Assembly (NCBI RefSeq): GCF_001886615.1
Contig: NZ_CP018139.1
Coordinates: 2,790,001 to 2,854,000, forward strand
Length of the DNA stretch: 64,000 nt
Direction of reading: 5' to 3'
Origin: Halomonas aestuarii
GTDB lineage: Bacteria > Pseudomonadota > Gammaproteobacteria > Pseudomonadales > Halomonadaceae
Positions 33,874-41,843 of the stretch are shown in pieces. How positions within the stretch are numbered: the first letter of the stretch is position 1; every line of letters starts with the position of its first letter. The position numbers and the translations under genes are program-made. The notes beneath the pieces were generated by a model that ran no database searches, was not told where the DNA came from, and saw nothing but the letters and a program-made list of their open reading frames with translations.

Positions 33874-36201
33874 TCAGAACGGGCATCCGCCACCGCCTTC
33901 GGATACAGTCAGCCCGGGGGGCGGGCCTTCGCCATCCCAGACGTAGATACGGCACACTTCACCATCGAGGCGAACAGCACCCTTTTGTGGCTTCCAGCCC
34001 AGCGCGGTCATCGCCTCCTTGACCTTTCGGGGCATCGTTCCGTTGCGATCCTTTGCCGGTATCGCCAGCCAGTCATAGACCGCCGACGTTTTGATGATCC
34101 ACTGGCCTTTCCATGTCTGGATACCTTCGCGGAGTCCTTCGAGGCTTTCGATGAATCCTTCATCAACCACCCGCCGCCGGTCTTGCGCGTTCTTCGCCAA
34201 GGCCGACGCCTCCGGCCCAAGCAGCAGGCTGTACGTTCCGGCGCGATACCGCGCCAGCGCCTCGGCAAACAGTTGGTTCCTCGCAGTGGCCAGCCCTTCG
34301 AGGTCTACCCGGGTCACTTCCACCGGCCAGAAGCGGCGGTTGCCCGCCGGGTCGAGCAGGAAGCGGTCCTCATTGGTCGTGCCGCCCAGGATGAACCGCC
34401 GGGGCATCGTCACTGGGCTGCGCGCATAGGCGGGGCGTCCGGTATCAACTTGGCGCGTGATGGTGGCGCGCAGAGTGTTCACGTCCCGCTTGGCGATCCC
34501 ATCCAGCTCCGCGCATTCCAGAATCCAGACACCCGCCGTCACCTCCAATACCTCTCGGGTATCGCGGGCGTGGAGAAACGGGGCATCAGAGAAGAACTCA
34601 TCACCGGCCAGAATCCGCAGCGCGGTCGACTTGCCGACGCCTTGCGCCCCCATGAGCACCAGCATCTGGTCGAACTTCGCCCCCGGCTCGAAGGCGCGCA
34701 CGATGGCGGCCACGAGCCAAGCCGCCCCGGCCTCCCGGGTGTAGGCGTTTTCCTCCGTGCCGAGATACCGGGTCAGCCAGGTATCGAGGCGCGGTGTTCC
34801 ATCCCACGGCGGCAGAGCTTGGATATGGTCGATCAGCGAGTCAAAGCGGTTCTCCGTACACAGCGAAAGAACCGCCTTGTTCACGTTCACATCGCCCGGA
34901 TCGAAGCCGAACCGGCGGATGATCTCATCACGCAGGATGCGCTCGGCGTGGTCGGAGAAGTCCCCGCTGAACTCTTGTAGCTCGTGGGCACCAATCAGGT
35001 TCCGGTCGCGGAATTTGTCGTGCCGACATTCCACGGACATGAGCTGTAGCGCCGTCCTTGTATTCCAGTAGCTGGGTTGTGGCTCGCCCTCCTTGTTCAC
35101 CCTGTCCCATGTCAGGACCCTGCCGCCTGGCAAGGTCCCGGCGGCCCCGTTACCCTTGGCCACTTCGGCATAGGCGCGATTGACTTGACGCTCAACGTAC
35201 CGGAGCTTGTCACCCTTCTGCGCGTTGACATGCTCATAGAAAGCGCCGTTGTTCTTGTCGAGGAGCAACCCGGCAACCAACTCCCTGGGCGCGCCTACCC
35301 GGGCGAGGTGGCAGGTGACGGCAAACACCATGTCACTGCGGTCACCGTCGTATTTTGAGGCGTCGCCGGTCGTCACTAGCGCCAGCGCCCAGTCGTCAAT
35401 GGTCTTTCTGTTCGCATCGGCCCACGCAGTCAACTCCGCCGTTCCTACGGTCAAGGGTATCGAGGTGTCAGCGATCCTCCACCCATCTGCTCCGTTAGCG
35501 GTAGGTATGGCAGACGGTGCAGGCTTCGCCGTGACCTTCAGCCGGTCGAAGTCGTCCAGTTGATAGCGCGTCCCTTCCCAGCTCAGGAGGCGGGCGACCG
35601 TCGGGACGCGGCCCTTGCTCGCCTTCTTCCGGTTCGGCAGGTTGACGGTCCCCGGAAGCCGCATCAGCCGGTCGCAGTTGTGGCAAGAGTCAGCGCGGAA
35701 GGCCAGCTCAAGGCCCCGGTTATAGGCTTCGCCATCTGCCCAAGGCTCCGGCGCGGCCTCGCTGGGCGTGTCGATGGGCAACGGGTCGGCCAGCAGCCAG
35801 AACGCTTGAAAGCCGCCACCGCTGTCGATCACCACCGACGGGGCCGGGATACCCTCGGGCAGGTTGTCGCTCAGCATTGCGGCGATCCGTTGGCGTTCCT
35901 CCTCGAAGTCCTCGCCAGCCGCCGGGTCAATGTCCACATGGAACGCGCGAAAGGCGGCCATGTCCGGCTTCTTGGGCTTCGAGGTGCGGCGGCCCCGAGT
36001 CGCGTTCACGTGGAAATATAGATTCTTGTGTCCCTGCCGGTCGTCGATCCACGCGGCGGCCTTCTCCTCCTCGCTGGGCTTGAAGGTGGCCGTTTCGGTC
36101 TTGCCGTCCGGCACTATGGCAGTGAGGCACCAGCTTGTATCAGGCGACCATCGGCGAAGGAAGTCGAGCGCAGCGGCGGTGTCGTGTTGAGTCGCGGTCA
36201 T
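33874..36201 (-). CDS. VapE-family primase/helicase (element replication protein)
   Basis: 775 residues. The N-terminal part resembles a RepB/AEP-like primase, with the acidic pair in AFRAFHVDIDPAAG (D90, D92) and CHNCDRLMRLPGTVNLPN. The C-terminal part is a VirE/VapE (PF05272) superfamily-3-like helicase: DGTPRLDTWLTRYLG, Walker A MGAQGVGKSTALR near 515-525, Walker B-like VWILECAELDG and the GTTNEDRFL sensor. Such proteins drive replication of phage satellites and integrative elements. It starts within the last codons of the preceding 122-residue gene (ATGA overlap). The iteron cluster immediately downstream is its likely target. Confidence 0.85.
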   Translation of the reverse strand: MTATQHDTAAALDFLRRWSPDTSWCLTAIVPDGKTETATFKPSEEEKAAAWIDDRQGHKNLYFHVNATRGRRTSKPKKPDMAAFRAFHVDIDPAAGEDFEEERQRIAAMLSDNLPEGIPAPSVVIDSGGGFQAFWLLADPLPIDTPSEAAPEPWADGEAYNRGLELAFRADSCHNCDRLMRLPGTVNLPNRKKASKGRVPTVARLLSWEGTRYQLDDFDRLKVTAKPAPSAIPTANGADGWRIADTSIPLTVGTAELTAWADANRKTIDDWALALVTTGDASKYDGDRSDMVFAVTCHLARVGAPRELVAGLLLDKNNGAFYEHVNAQKGDKLRYVERQVNRAYAEVAKGNGAAGTLPGGRVLTWDRVNKEGEPQPSYWNTRTALQLMSVECRHDKFRDRNLIGAHELQEFSGDFSDHAERILRDEIIRRFGFDPGDVNVNKAVLSLCTENRFDSLIDHIQALPPWDGTPRLDTWLTRYLGTEENAYTREAGAAWLVAAIVRAFEPGAKFDQMLVLMGAQGVGKSTALRILAGDEFFSDAPFLHARDTREVLEVTAGVWILECAELDGIAKRDVNTLRATITRQVDTGRPAYARSPVTMPRRFILGGTTNEDRFLLDPAGNRRFWPVEVTRVDLEGLATARNQLFAEALARYRAGTYSLLLGPEASALAKNAQDRRRVVDEGFIESLEGLREGIQTWKGQWIIKTSAVYDWLAIPAKDRNGTMPRKVKEAMTALGWKPQKGAVRLDGEVCRIYVWDGEGPPPGLTVSEGGGGCPF

Positions 36202-36566
36202 ACGTCACCCCCTTCCAACAGAAACAGGGGGCAGCGGTAGCCGTCGGTGTTCTCATACTCGCCGTGTTCGTTCGGGGCGGGAGGTTCGGCAGTCCCGTCC
36301 ATCACGTCGCAGCAGTGGCGGAGGGTCCGCATGTGCTGATAGAAGCGGGGCGGCTTGGGGCCGAGCTTCGCCTTGATTTGGGCGGCGTTATCGACCAGAC
36401 GCCCCAGGTAGTCGAGGACGAAATCAACAAGATGCTGATTGCCTTCCTCGCTCGCGTCGGCACCTACCGGGTAGACCTTGGAGGCGTCGAGTTGAAGAAT
36501 CAGAGCGACGTAGCGCGCCCGCTCGAACTCTGGCACCGCTTTCGGCGCTTGGTTGGTGTTTTTCAT
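36198..36566 (-). CDS. Unknown small element protein (122 aa)
   Basis: Not recognised. Residues 18-75 look helical (FERARYVALILQLDASKVY, HLVDFVLDYLGRLVDNAAQI) and the C-terminus has CDVMDG and YRCPLFLLEG. It overlaps the primase/helicase by 4 bases and follows the AlpA-like gene by 12 bases, so it belongs to the replication operon and may be an accessory to the primase (inference). Confidence 0.6.
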   Translation of the reverse strand: MKNTNQAPKAVPEFERARYVALILQLDASKVYPVGADASEEGNQHLVDFVLDYLGRLVDNAAQIKAKLGPKPPRFYQHMRTLRHCCDVMDGTAEPPAPNEHGEYENTDGYRCPLFLLEGGDV

Positions 36567-36578
36567 GGGGACGCCTCC

Positions 36579-36839
36579 TCAACGCTGGTTCGACTGCTGG
36601 GCGTCAACCCATGCGTCAATCTCGTTGAGGTCCCAGACTGTCACGCGCGGCCCGATCTTGCGGCTGCGAGGGAAGTCAGGGCGTTCAGCGGCCCAGCGCC
36701 AGACCGTAGCGATGCTCACTTCCAAATACTTGGCGACTTGGCGTGGCCGGGCTTGGCGGCGTTCTTGGCGACGGGCAAGCTCAGCTTTGGCAGCTGCTTG
36801 CAGCTCTTCGAGAGAAGGAGTCTTGGTTGCTTGTGTCAT
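36579..36839 (-). CDS. AlpA-like helix-turn-helix regulator/excisionase
   Basis: 86 residues. The core RPRQVAKYLEVSIATVWRWAAERPDFPRSRKIGPRVTVWDLNEIDAWV-type sequence (shown in part) is a MerR/AlpA-like DNA-binding domain, with helix-turn-helix VAKYLEVSIATVWRWA at about 35-50. AlpA proteins in P4-like elements activate the integrase and assist excision. It heads the replication operon and lies 268 bp from the integrase. It or the integrase may bind the TACCCGCCT pairs. Confidence 0.82.
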   Translation of the reverse strand: MTQATKTPSLEELQAAAKAELARRQERRQARPRQVAKYLEVSIATVWRWAAERPDFPRSRKIGPRVTVWDLNEIDAWVDAQQSNQR

Positions 36840-36884
36840 GGTAGCGGGTCCTGTTCATCGGCCCGCGCGCCCAAAAACAAAATA

Positions 36885-36917
36885 GGGAAGCGCGAGCCAT
36901 TGGCTCGAACGCTTCCC
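36885..36917 (-). terminator. Hairpin terminator between the integrase and alpA-like gene
   Basis: GGGAAGCG-CGAGCC / GGCTCG-AA-CGCTTCCC, a 14-bp stem with a small bulge. On the minus strand it is followed by TATTTTGTTTTT, so it most likely ends integrase transcription. It lies only 46 bases before the alpA start and could also act as an attenuator. The gap 36840-37106 holds nothing else recognisable apart from the gene-end repeat. Confidence 0.7.
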
Positions 36918-37086
36918 CACATCACGTGAAGATTCAGGAACTCCGGCGAGGTGGTGCATCACGCAACCTGGAAAGGCCCCTCGCGTTCATTCCCTAGCTG
37001 GTGCTGGAAATGTTGTCCGGCTTGAGCTTCTCAAGCCTCGGATAATATCGTAGCGCCTTGCGGCATCGTCGTCTAGCCACAATTCT

Positions 37087-37121
37087 TTGTATATCAGTCG
37101 ATTACTTTACTTTTTAGGGTC
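37087..37121. repeat. Gene-end repeat, copy 2
   Basis: Matches 30539-30573 over TTGTATATCA and TTACTTTTTAGGG with a few changes between. It covers the integrase stop codon. Confidence 0.6.
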
Positions 37122-38390
37122 GCAGTACTCGGCCCATTCGGCCATAAGTCCCTGACGCTTCTCGAACAGGTCGCCCCGACGGTAGGCTGCCTCAGCCTTG
37201 TTCTTGATCGTGTGCGCCAGTGCCATTTCCACCACCTCGTTGGGGTACTCGGACACCTCTGCGGCCCAGTCTCGGAACGTCGAGCGGAAGCCATGCGGGG
37301 TGATGATCTTGTCTTGCTTTGGGTCCATGTAGCCTTTGCCCCCGGCCTTCACCTTGGCGTCATGCATCCGCTTGATTACTGCCTTCATCGCTTGGTCAGA
37401 CATGACCCCACCGCGTGGGGCCGGGAATACCAGTTCAGTGCCCTTGAGCCGGGGGAGGTCCCGGAGGAGCTGGACAGCGGCATCGTTCAGCGGCACCCGA
37501 TGCTCCTTGCCCGCTTTCATCCGTTCAGCGGGCACGGTCCATACCTTCTCCTCAAGGTCGATTTCTGCCCAGGTCGCCTCGCGGGCTTCACCAGATCGAG
37601 CGGCGGTCAGGATCACAAATTCCAGCGCACGGGCGGCGAGGGCTTCTCGCTTGCGGAGGTCGGCCATGAAGTCGGCGGCCTTCCCATAGGGGAGTGCTGG
37701 GTGGTTCTTCTTCGGTTTGACCTTGGTCGGCTTCGCCAACATCGTGTCGAGGTGGCCTTTCCAGCGGGCAGGGTTCTCTCCCTCGCGATACTTCCGAGCG
37801 GTCGCCCAGTCCAGAATGACCTCCATGCGTTGGCGTACTCGGGTCGCGGTTTCGGTCTTGGTGGTCCAGATTGGTTCGAGGACGGCCAGAATGTGCGGCG
37901 TGTCGATGTCGCTGAGGCGGACTTCTCCCAGCTTGGGGGAAGCGTATGTCTTGAGCGTGTTCTCCCACTGCTGGCGATGCTTCGCGTTCTTCCACTCGCT
38001 TTCTTTCGCCGCGATGTACTGGGTGGCGGCCTCCTCGAAGGTGATTGATCGGGCCTGCTCACCAGCCAGGGCGCTTCGCTGGGCCTTGCGGTGTTCAACC
38101 GGATCGATGCCTTGGGTAAGTTGGTCGCGTATCTCTCGGGCCTTCTCTCGGGCCAGCTTCAGCGTCACCGTCGGATACCCGCCCAAGCCGACCTCACGGC
38201 GCTTCTGTTTGCTTCCAGGTGGCCCTGGGACGGTGTATCGCAGCAGCCATGACTTGCCGCCCGCCGGGGTGACTTGGAGACTGAGGCCGGAGACGCCCCC
38301 GACCGGATAGCTCACGGGGAGGCGCTGGCCGGGCTTCGGCCCCAGTCGCTTCACCGCAAGGTCTGTGAGTTCCTTCGCTACTCGCGGCAT
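37107..38390 (-). CDS. P4-type tyrosine integrase
   Basis: 427 residues of the phage P4/CTnscr94-like integrase family that inserts into tRNA 3' ends. Arm-binding N-terminal DUF4102 domain (LTDLAVKRLGPKPGQ, GLSLQVTPAGGKSWLLRY), core-binding domain, and catalytic residues R265 (LTAARSGEA), H366-xx-R369 (TPHGFRSTFR), H393 (ALAHTIKN) and Y403 (AAYRRGDLFEKR). All are present, so it should be active. It lies beside attR, 146 bp from the repeat, as usual for this family. Confidence 0.95.
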   Translation of the reverse strand: MPRVAKELTDLAVKRLGPKPGQRLPVSYPVGGVSGLSLQVTPAGGKSWLLRYTVPGPPGSKQKRREVGLGGYPTVTLKLAREKAREIRDQLTQGIDPVEHRKAQRSALAGEQARSITFEEAATQYIAAKESEWKNAKHRQQWENTLKTYASPKLGEVRLSDIDTPHILAVLEPIWTTKTETATRVRQRMEVILDWATARKYREGENPARWKGHLDTMLAKPTKVKPKKNHPALPYGKAADFMADLRKREALAARALEFVILTAARSGEAREATWAEIDLEEKVWTVPAERMKAGKEHRVPLNDAAVQLLRDLPRLKGTELVFPAPRGGVMSDQAMKAVIKRMHDAKVKAGGKGYMDPKQDKIITPHGFRSTFRDWAAEVSEYPNEVVEMALAHTIKNKAEAAYRRGDLFEKRQGLMAEWAEYCDPKK

Positions 38391-38394
38391 GATA

Positions 38395-38415
38395 TACCCG
38401 CCTTCTTACCCGCCT
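38395..38415 (+). promoter_or_regulatory. Right pair of TACCCGCCT motifs
   Basis: TACCCGCCT at 38395-38403 and 38407-38415, again 12 bp apart, directly upstream of the integrase start. Matches the left-end pair at 26704; may be arm sites, an operator, or both. Confidence 0.6.
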
Positions 38416-38536
38416 AAGATTCTACTATCTTAGACGATTCCGTAAGACGACGCTAGACGATAGATTCCACCAAGATATTGATGTTACTTGGCTTTACGCT
38501 ACGTCTCGCGATGGAATAAGACGCTAACACCGGGGA

Positions 38537-38551
38537 CTCCCCCTCCGCCAC
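38537..38551 (+). repeat. attR core, 15-bp direct repeat
   Basis: CTCCCCCTCCGCCAC identical to 26648-26662. The next bases (GAATATCG) and the terminator that follows are the original downstream flank of tRNA-Ser. Confidence 0.85.
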
Positions 38552-38561
38552 GAATATCGAG

Positions 38562-38589
38562 AAAGCCGCTGATCCGTCAGCGGCTTTTT
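38562..38589 (+). terminator. Original tRNA-Ser terminator displaced by the insertion
   Basis: AAAGCCGCTGA / TCAGCGGCTTT with loop TCCG and five T. No gene now reads into it; its place just after attR shows that the element separated it from the tRNA. Confidence 0.8.
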
Positions 38590-38737
38590 GCTGTCTGTCC
38601 CTTTCTGTCCCTCTCACTTAGGCTCTATGTGTCACTGTTAGGTGATGGGGAAAATCACGGGGATGAGAAGTACGAGGCTCACGAATCTTAGATGTCCAAG
38701 GTTATTGATTCTGACGGGCCCGGGGGGGTAGGAGGAC

Positions 38738-38920
38738 CACGTCGCCGAGATGGCCCTGGCTCACTCTATCAAAAATCACGTCGAGGCCGCTTATCGTCGT
38801 GGCGACCTGCTGGAAAAGTGCTTCAAGCTGATGCAGCAGTGGGCCGACTTTCTGGCTATCGCCCCAGCCCAGGTCGAGAACGTGGCCCCGATCCGTGATA
38901 ACAAGGTGACCGCCGAGTAG
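38738..38920 (+). pseudogene. C-terminal fragment of a second tyrosine integrase
   Basis: The frame reads HVAEMALAHSIKNHVEAAYRRGDLLEKC and ends QQWADFLAIAP...NKVTAE, corresponding to the last 60 residues of a P4-type integrase including the catalytic His and Tyr (compare EMALAHTIKN and AAYRRGDLFEK in the intact one). No start or upstream part remains. It lies on the opposite strand to the intact integrase, 187 bp beyond attR, marking a decayed second element. Confidence 0.85.
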
Positions 38921-39066
38921 CCTGCGCCGACGCCCACTTTGGCTGGCTAGGGCCGATCACCCTAAAGCATGGCCACTCCACCATGCCCGCCAGCCGCCAG
39001 CCGCCAGCCGCCAGCCGACTGCTGCTTTGCCGGCCATATCAGCGGCCCCGCAAGTGCCACGCATAG

Positions 39067-39258
39067 GCAGAAGATCAAGATGGGGTTGCCCTGGGCGCGA
39101 CCCGCGAGGCCAGCCGTCTGCTGGCCAGCCTTCGAGCGGTGCGGGTCGAGCGCATGCTCGCCGACCCGGACATCTACCTGGTGGTGCTCGACGAGATCAC
39201 TTTAATGCTGAAGTTCGGCTACCTGGACATCGCCAATGTTTGGGTATTCGCGGAATGA
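39067..39258 (+). pseudogene. Fragment of a CobO/BtuR cob(I)alamin adenosyltransferase
   Basis: After an in-frame stop, the frame reads AEDQDGVALGATREASRLLAS...ERMLADPDIYLVVLDEI-TLMLKFGYLDI. The DPxIYLVVLDEIT-x-x-LK-x-GYLD string is the C-terminal signature of corrinoid adenosyltransferase. Roughly 50 codons survive with no start codon. The preceding 38921-39066 has only a CCGCCAG 7-bp microrepeat near 38989-39017. Confidence 0.65.
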
Positions 39259-39277
39259 CCAGGAAATCTAGCTGGGC

Positions 39278-39423
39278 CTAAGTTCGCTGGCGGTGCCGTT
39301 GTGGGATGCGCGCGGGCGCATGGTGGCGGCGCTGAACACCATCTTGGCGGCCCCCACGAAGCAGCGACCTCTCTGCTGACCGCATATCTGCTGCCCTTGC
39401 AAAAGGTGCAGGACGGGCTGTGA
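39278..39423 (+). pseudogene. C-terminal fragment of an IclR-family regulator, frameshifted
   Basis: The frame reads LSSLAVPLWDARGRMVAALNT, the effector-domain signature of PcaR/PobR-like IclR proteins (SIAVPLRDxxGxVVAALN), then shifts; the companion frame ends TSLLTAYLLPLQKVQDGL-stop, matching the last helix. It precedes an aromatic-ring-cleavage gene, where an IclR regulator would be expected. Confidence 0.6.
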
Positions 39424-39437
39424 CGGGTGCTGTAGCC

Positions 39438-39770
39438 CTATTTCAGGGCGATATAGGTCTCGGGGTCCAATGTGGCCGCCCGTACGGCAACGTGAGTTCC
39501 GCTGACCTCGGACAGAATTTGGCGTATCCGGTCACATACTGCGCGCAGTTTCTGCGGTGTTCTGTCGGATTTGGGCAGGATCATGATTTCGGCATTGATC
39601 AAAGGCTGGTCCGGTAGCCCCAGAACAGCCACTATCGCCAACTGGCAAGCCTCCATCGGGACTGCTAGTTCCCGACACAACATGTCACGTAGGTCGGGCA
39701 AGACGCCCGCCATCTGTCGGTGGTGCTCCGTTTGGATCGACTCATCAACATAGATTTTCAGGTTTGGCAT
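39438..39770 (-). CDS. Tautomerase-superfamily-like protein
   Basis: 110 residues beginning MPNLKIYVDES, i.e. with Pro exposed after Met removal as in 4-oxalocrotonate tautomerase and MIF-type enzymes, and a beta-alpha-beta layout ending in VSGTHVAVRAATLDPETYIAL. The exact subfamily is not recognised. It lies 52 bp downstream of the intradiol dioxygenase on the same strand, so a role in the same ring-cleavage pathway is likely. Base composition is less GC-rich than the host's own genes. Confidence 0.6.
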   Translation of the reverse strand: MPNLKIYVDESIQTEHHRQMAGVLPDLRDMLCRELAVPMEACQLAIVAVLGLPDQPLINAEIMILPKSDRTPQKLRAVCDRIRQILSEVSGTHVAVRAATLDPETYIALK

Positions 39771-39822
39771 AGGGCCTCCAAGGGGGGCGGGGCGCGACGG
39801 GAGGGACGCGCCCCGCGGCGGA

Positions 39823-40677
39823 TCAGGCGGTTGTATCCCCCTCCGGGACCATTACGAAGTCAAAAGGGGAGCGCCAGATCGTGTCGCCGTCATTCACATG
39901 TTCGAACGGCGCGACCAGAGTTTCCTTGACCCCGAACACCGCGTCGTCGTTGATGTAGCCATCATCGCCCACGAAGGTATGCGTCACGATCCTCTGATAA
40001 CCCGACGCGGTGACCAGATAATGCATATGGGCAGGGCGGTAGGGATGGCGCCCCAGCGCGGTCAGCATCTTGCCCACCGGACCGTCATCGGGAATGGGAT
40101 AGCTGACAGGCTTGATCCCATAGAAGCGATAGGTCCCGTCTTTGCCGGTGATGAACCGCCCGCGGTTGTTCCACTGCGGCTGAATATCGGGCTGCTGCAC
40201 GTCATAGAACCCATCTGCATTGTCGCTCCAGACATCGACGCAGGCCCCTTCGATCGGCTCACCATGCAGGTCGATAACGCGCCCCTCATAAAGGCAGCGT
40301 TCGCCCTTGCCATCCAAGCTGATATTGTCACCCATCTGACGGATCGGGGCATTCAGCACATGGAAAGGGCCATACACGGTGTTTTCGGTGGCCCCCGGCG
40401 GGCGGCGGTTGTTGATTGCATCCACCAGCATGGAAAAGCCCAGAACATCCGACAGCAGGATATATTCCTGCCGCACATCCGAGCAGATTTGCCCGGTCTT
40501 CGTCAGGAACTCCACGGCCAGGTCCCATTCTTCCTGGGTCAGCTCGATATCCTTGGCAAAGGAGTGCAAGTGGGTGATTAGGCTGGCCATCACCTGCTTC
40601 AGGCGAGGGTTGATGTCATCCCCCATCCGGGCTTGGACCGCCTCGACAGAACCCTCTTCGGTAAAATACTTCGTCAT
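39823..40677 (-). CDS. Intradiol ring-cleavage dioxygenase (hydroxyquinol/catechol 1,2-dioxygenase type)
   Basis: 284 residues. An N-terminal helical dimerisation domain (1-100) is followed by the Fe(III) beta-sandwich with ligands Y158 (GFYDVQQ), Y193 (VSYPIPDDG), H217 and H219 (RPAHMHYLV), and the RGRF segment near 172. The overall length and the PVGKMLTALGRHPYRPAHMH region fit hydroxyquinol 1,2-dioxygenases best, but catechol or chlorocatechol activity cannot be excluded. All metal ligands are present, so it may be functional, though it stands among gene remnants without a maleylacetate reductase. Confidence 0.82.
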   Translation of the reverse strand: MTKYFTEEGSVEAVQARMGDDINPRLKQVMASLITHLHSFAKDIELTQEEWDLAVEFLTKTGQICSDVRQEYILLSDVLGFSMLVDAINNRRPPGATENTVYGPFHVLNAPIRQMGDNISLDGKGERCLYEGRVIDLHGEPIEGACVDVWSDNADGFYDVQQPDIQPQWNNRGRFITGKDGTYRFYGIKPVSYPIPDDGPVGKMLTALGRHPYRPAHMHYLVTASGYQRIVTHTFVGDDGYINDDAVFGVKETLVAPFEHVNDGDTIWRSPFDFVMVPEGDTTA

Positions 40678-41190
40678 CTTGGTTCCTCCATAAGGATCGC
40701 GCGTTCATTGCGTGATCCGCAGCCCTGATGAGCGCTGCCTCAGGTGATTTTAGATGATGCGGTATTGATCTGCGCTTGTCTCATGAATTACGTGATGTGG
40801 AGATGACGTCCAGATTCTTCTCGGGGGGATCGGTCAGCCAGGCAGCCAAAGTGCCTGGACTCGGCCGACCGACAGGATCACTCCGATCGACGGCCCACAG
40901 CAGCCAGATGCTGTAATCGGCTGACCAGCCGAGGAAAAAGTCGTACGCGATACAGAGCTCGCGAATCTTCGGATTCAGCGGTAGCGCGCGGTGGATTGAA
41001 GTCCTCCCGCTCGCCGATCACCTCGCCGGTGGTCGAGATGACGATGCTGCGCTTCTCCGCGAAGCAGTAGTGGTAGCGCTTTATCTCGCCCCAGGTGACC
41101 GGCCGGCCGCCGCTTTCCCGAAGGTGGTCGCGGGCCTTCTGACCCGTCGTTAACGGCCAGCCCTAAAAGAGCCGTCATTGACGTTCCGTG
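40678..41190. other. 513-bp gap with gene debris
   Basis: No intact gene. Minus-strand sequence 40760-40980 reads as an open frame without start (NPKIRELCIAYDFFLGW...AWLTDPPEKNL), an unidentified gene fragment. From 40980 to 41141 it is a near-identical copy of the 3' part of the following gene. Confidence 0.6.
40980..41141. repeat. 162-bp partial duplication of the downstream gene
   Basis: Matches 41251-41412 with two mismatches (offset 271 bp). It covers about 53 codons of the 216-residue protein gene. The high identity points to a recent event. Confidence 0.93.
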
Positions 41191-41841
41191 TCACTCGTCG
41201 TCCTTGATGAATCGGTCCGGCAGGTTTTCGTCGCTGCCAGCCAGCCCGAAGGTAGCGCGCGGTGGATTGAAGTCCTCCCGCTCGCCGATCACCTCGCCGG
41301 TGGTCGAGATGACGATGCTGCGCTTCTCCGCGAAGCAGTAGTGGTAGCGCTTTATCTCGCCCCAGGTGACCAGCCGGCCGCCGCTTTCCCGAAGATGGTC
41401 GCGGGCCTTCTGGCAGGCGGCCGCCAGGCGCTCCTCCCAGGGCAGGCGCCAGAAGTCGATAGGAAACCTCAGCCGCCGGAAGTGCTCGGTGAAGGCCATG
41501 GCGAAGATCGGCGTGCCGGGGCCGCGCACATAGTCGGTATCGGCGAACAGCCAGTGGCGAAAGGCCGCGCGGTCCTCGGCCAGACGGTCGAGCACGGCGG
41601 CGATGGCGGGCCCGGCGTCGGCGTCGGGAATGCCCACGCAGCGACAGAGCGCCTCGAGAAAGCCGCGTTCGCCGTACAGGGCGTCGCGATGCGCTCGCTC
41701 CAGGCCCATGTAGGGGCCCTCACGAAGCCGCTGGTAGTGGGCCAGGGCATCGGTGTCCGCCGGGTCGTAGCCCAGATGGGCGAGCACGTCCTCCGGGCGG
41801 AGATGCTGGGTGCGCAGTCGCAGTTCCTGGATCAGGTCCAT
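41191..41841 (-). CDS. Unknown protein (216 aa)
   Basis: Not recognised. MDLIQELRLRTQHLRPEDVL is followed by ALAHYQRLREGPYMGLERAH, RFPIDFWRLPWEERL and a C-terminal part with GEIKRYHYCFAEKRSIVISTTGEVI, which looks like two alpha/beta subdomains; no signal peptide or membrane helix. The ATG at 41841 is used because GAGGAGG lies 8 bases upstream; a GTG two codons earlier is less well spaced. Part of its 3' coding sequence is duplicated at 40980. It follows a small gene so closely that the two are probably one transcript. Confidence 0.65.
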   Translation of the reverse strand: MDLIQELRLRTQHLRPEDVLAHLGYDPADTDALAHYQRLREGPYMGLERAHRDALYGERGFLEALCRCVGIPDADAGPAIAAVLDRLAEDRAAFRHWLFADTDYVRGPGTPIFAMAFTEHFRRLRFPIDFWRLPWEERLAAACQKARDHLRESGGRLVTWGEIKRYHYCFAEKRSIVISTTGEVIGEREDFNPPRATFGLAGSDENLPDRFIKDDE

Positions 41842-41843
41842 GG

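Noticed and set aside
38989..39017. CCGCCAG short tandem repeats considered as CRISPR or iterons
   Set aside because: Only about four 7-bp units without spacers; a simple microsatellite. No CRISPR array is seen anywhere in the window.
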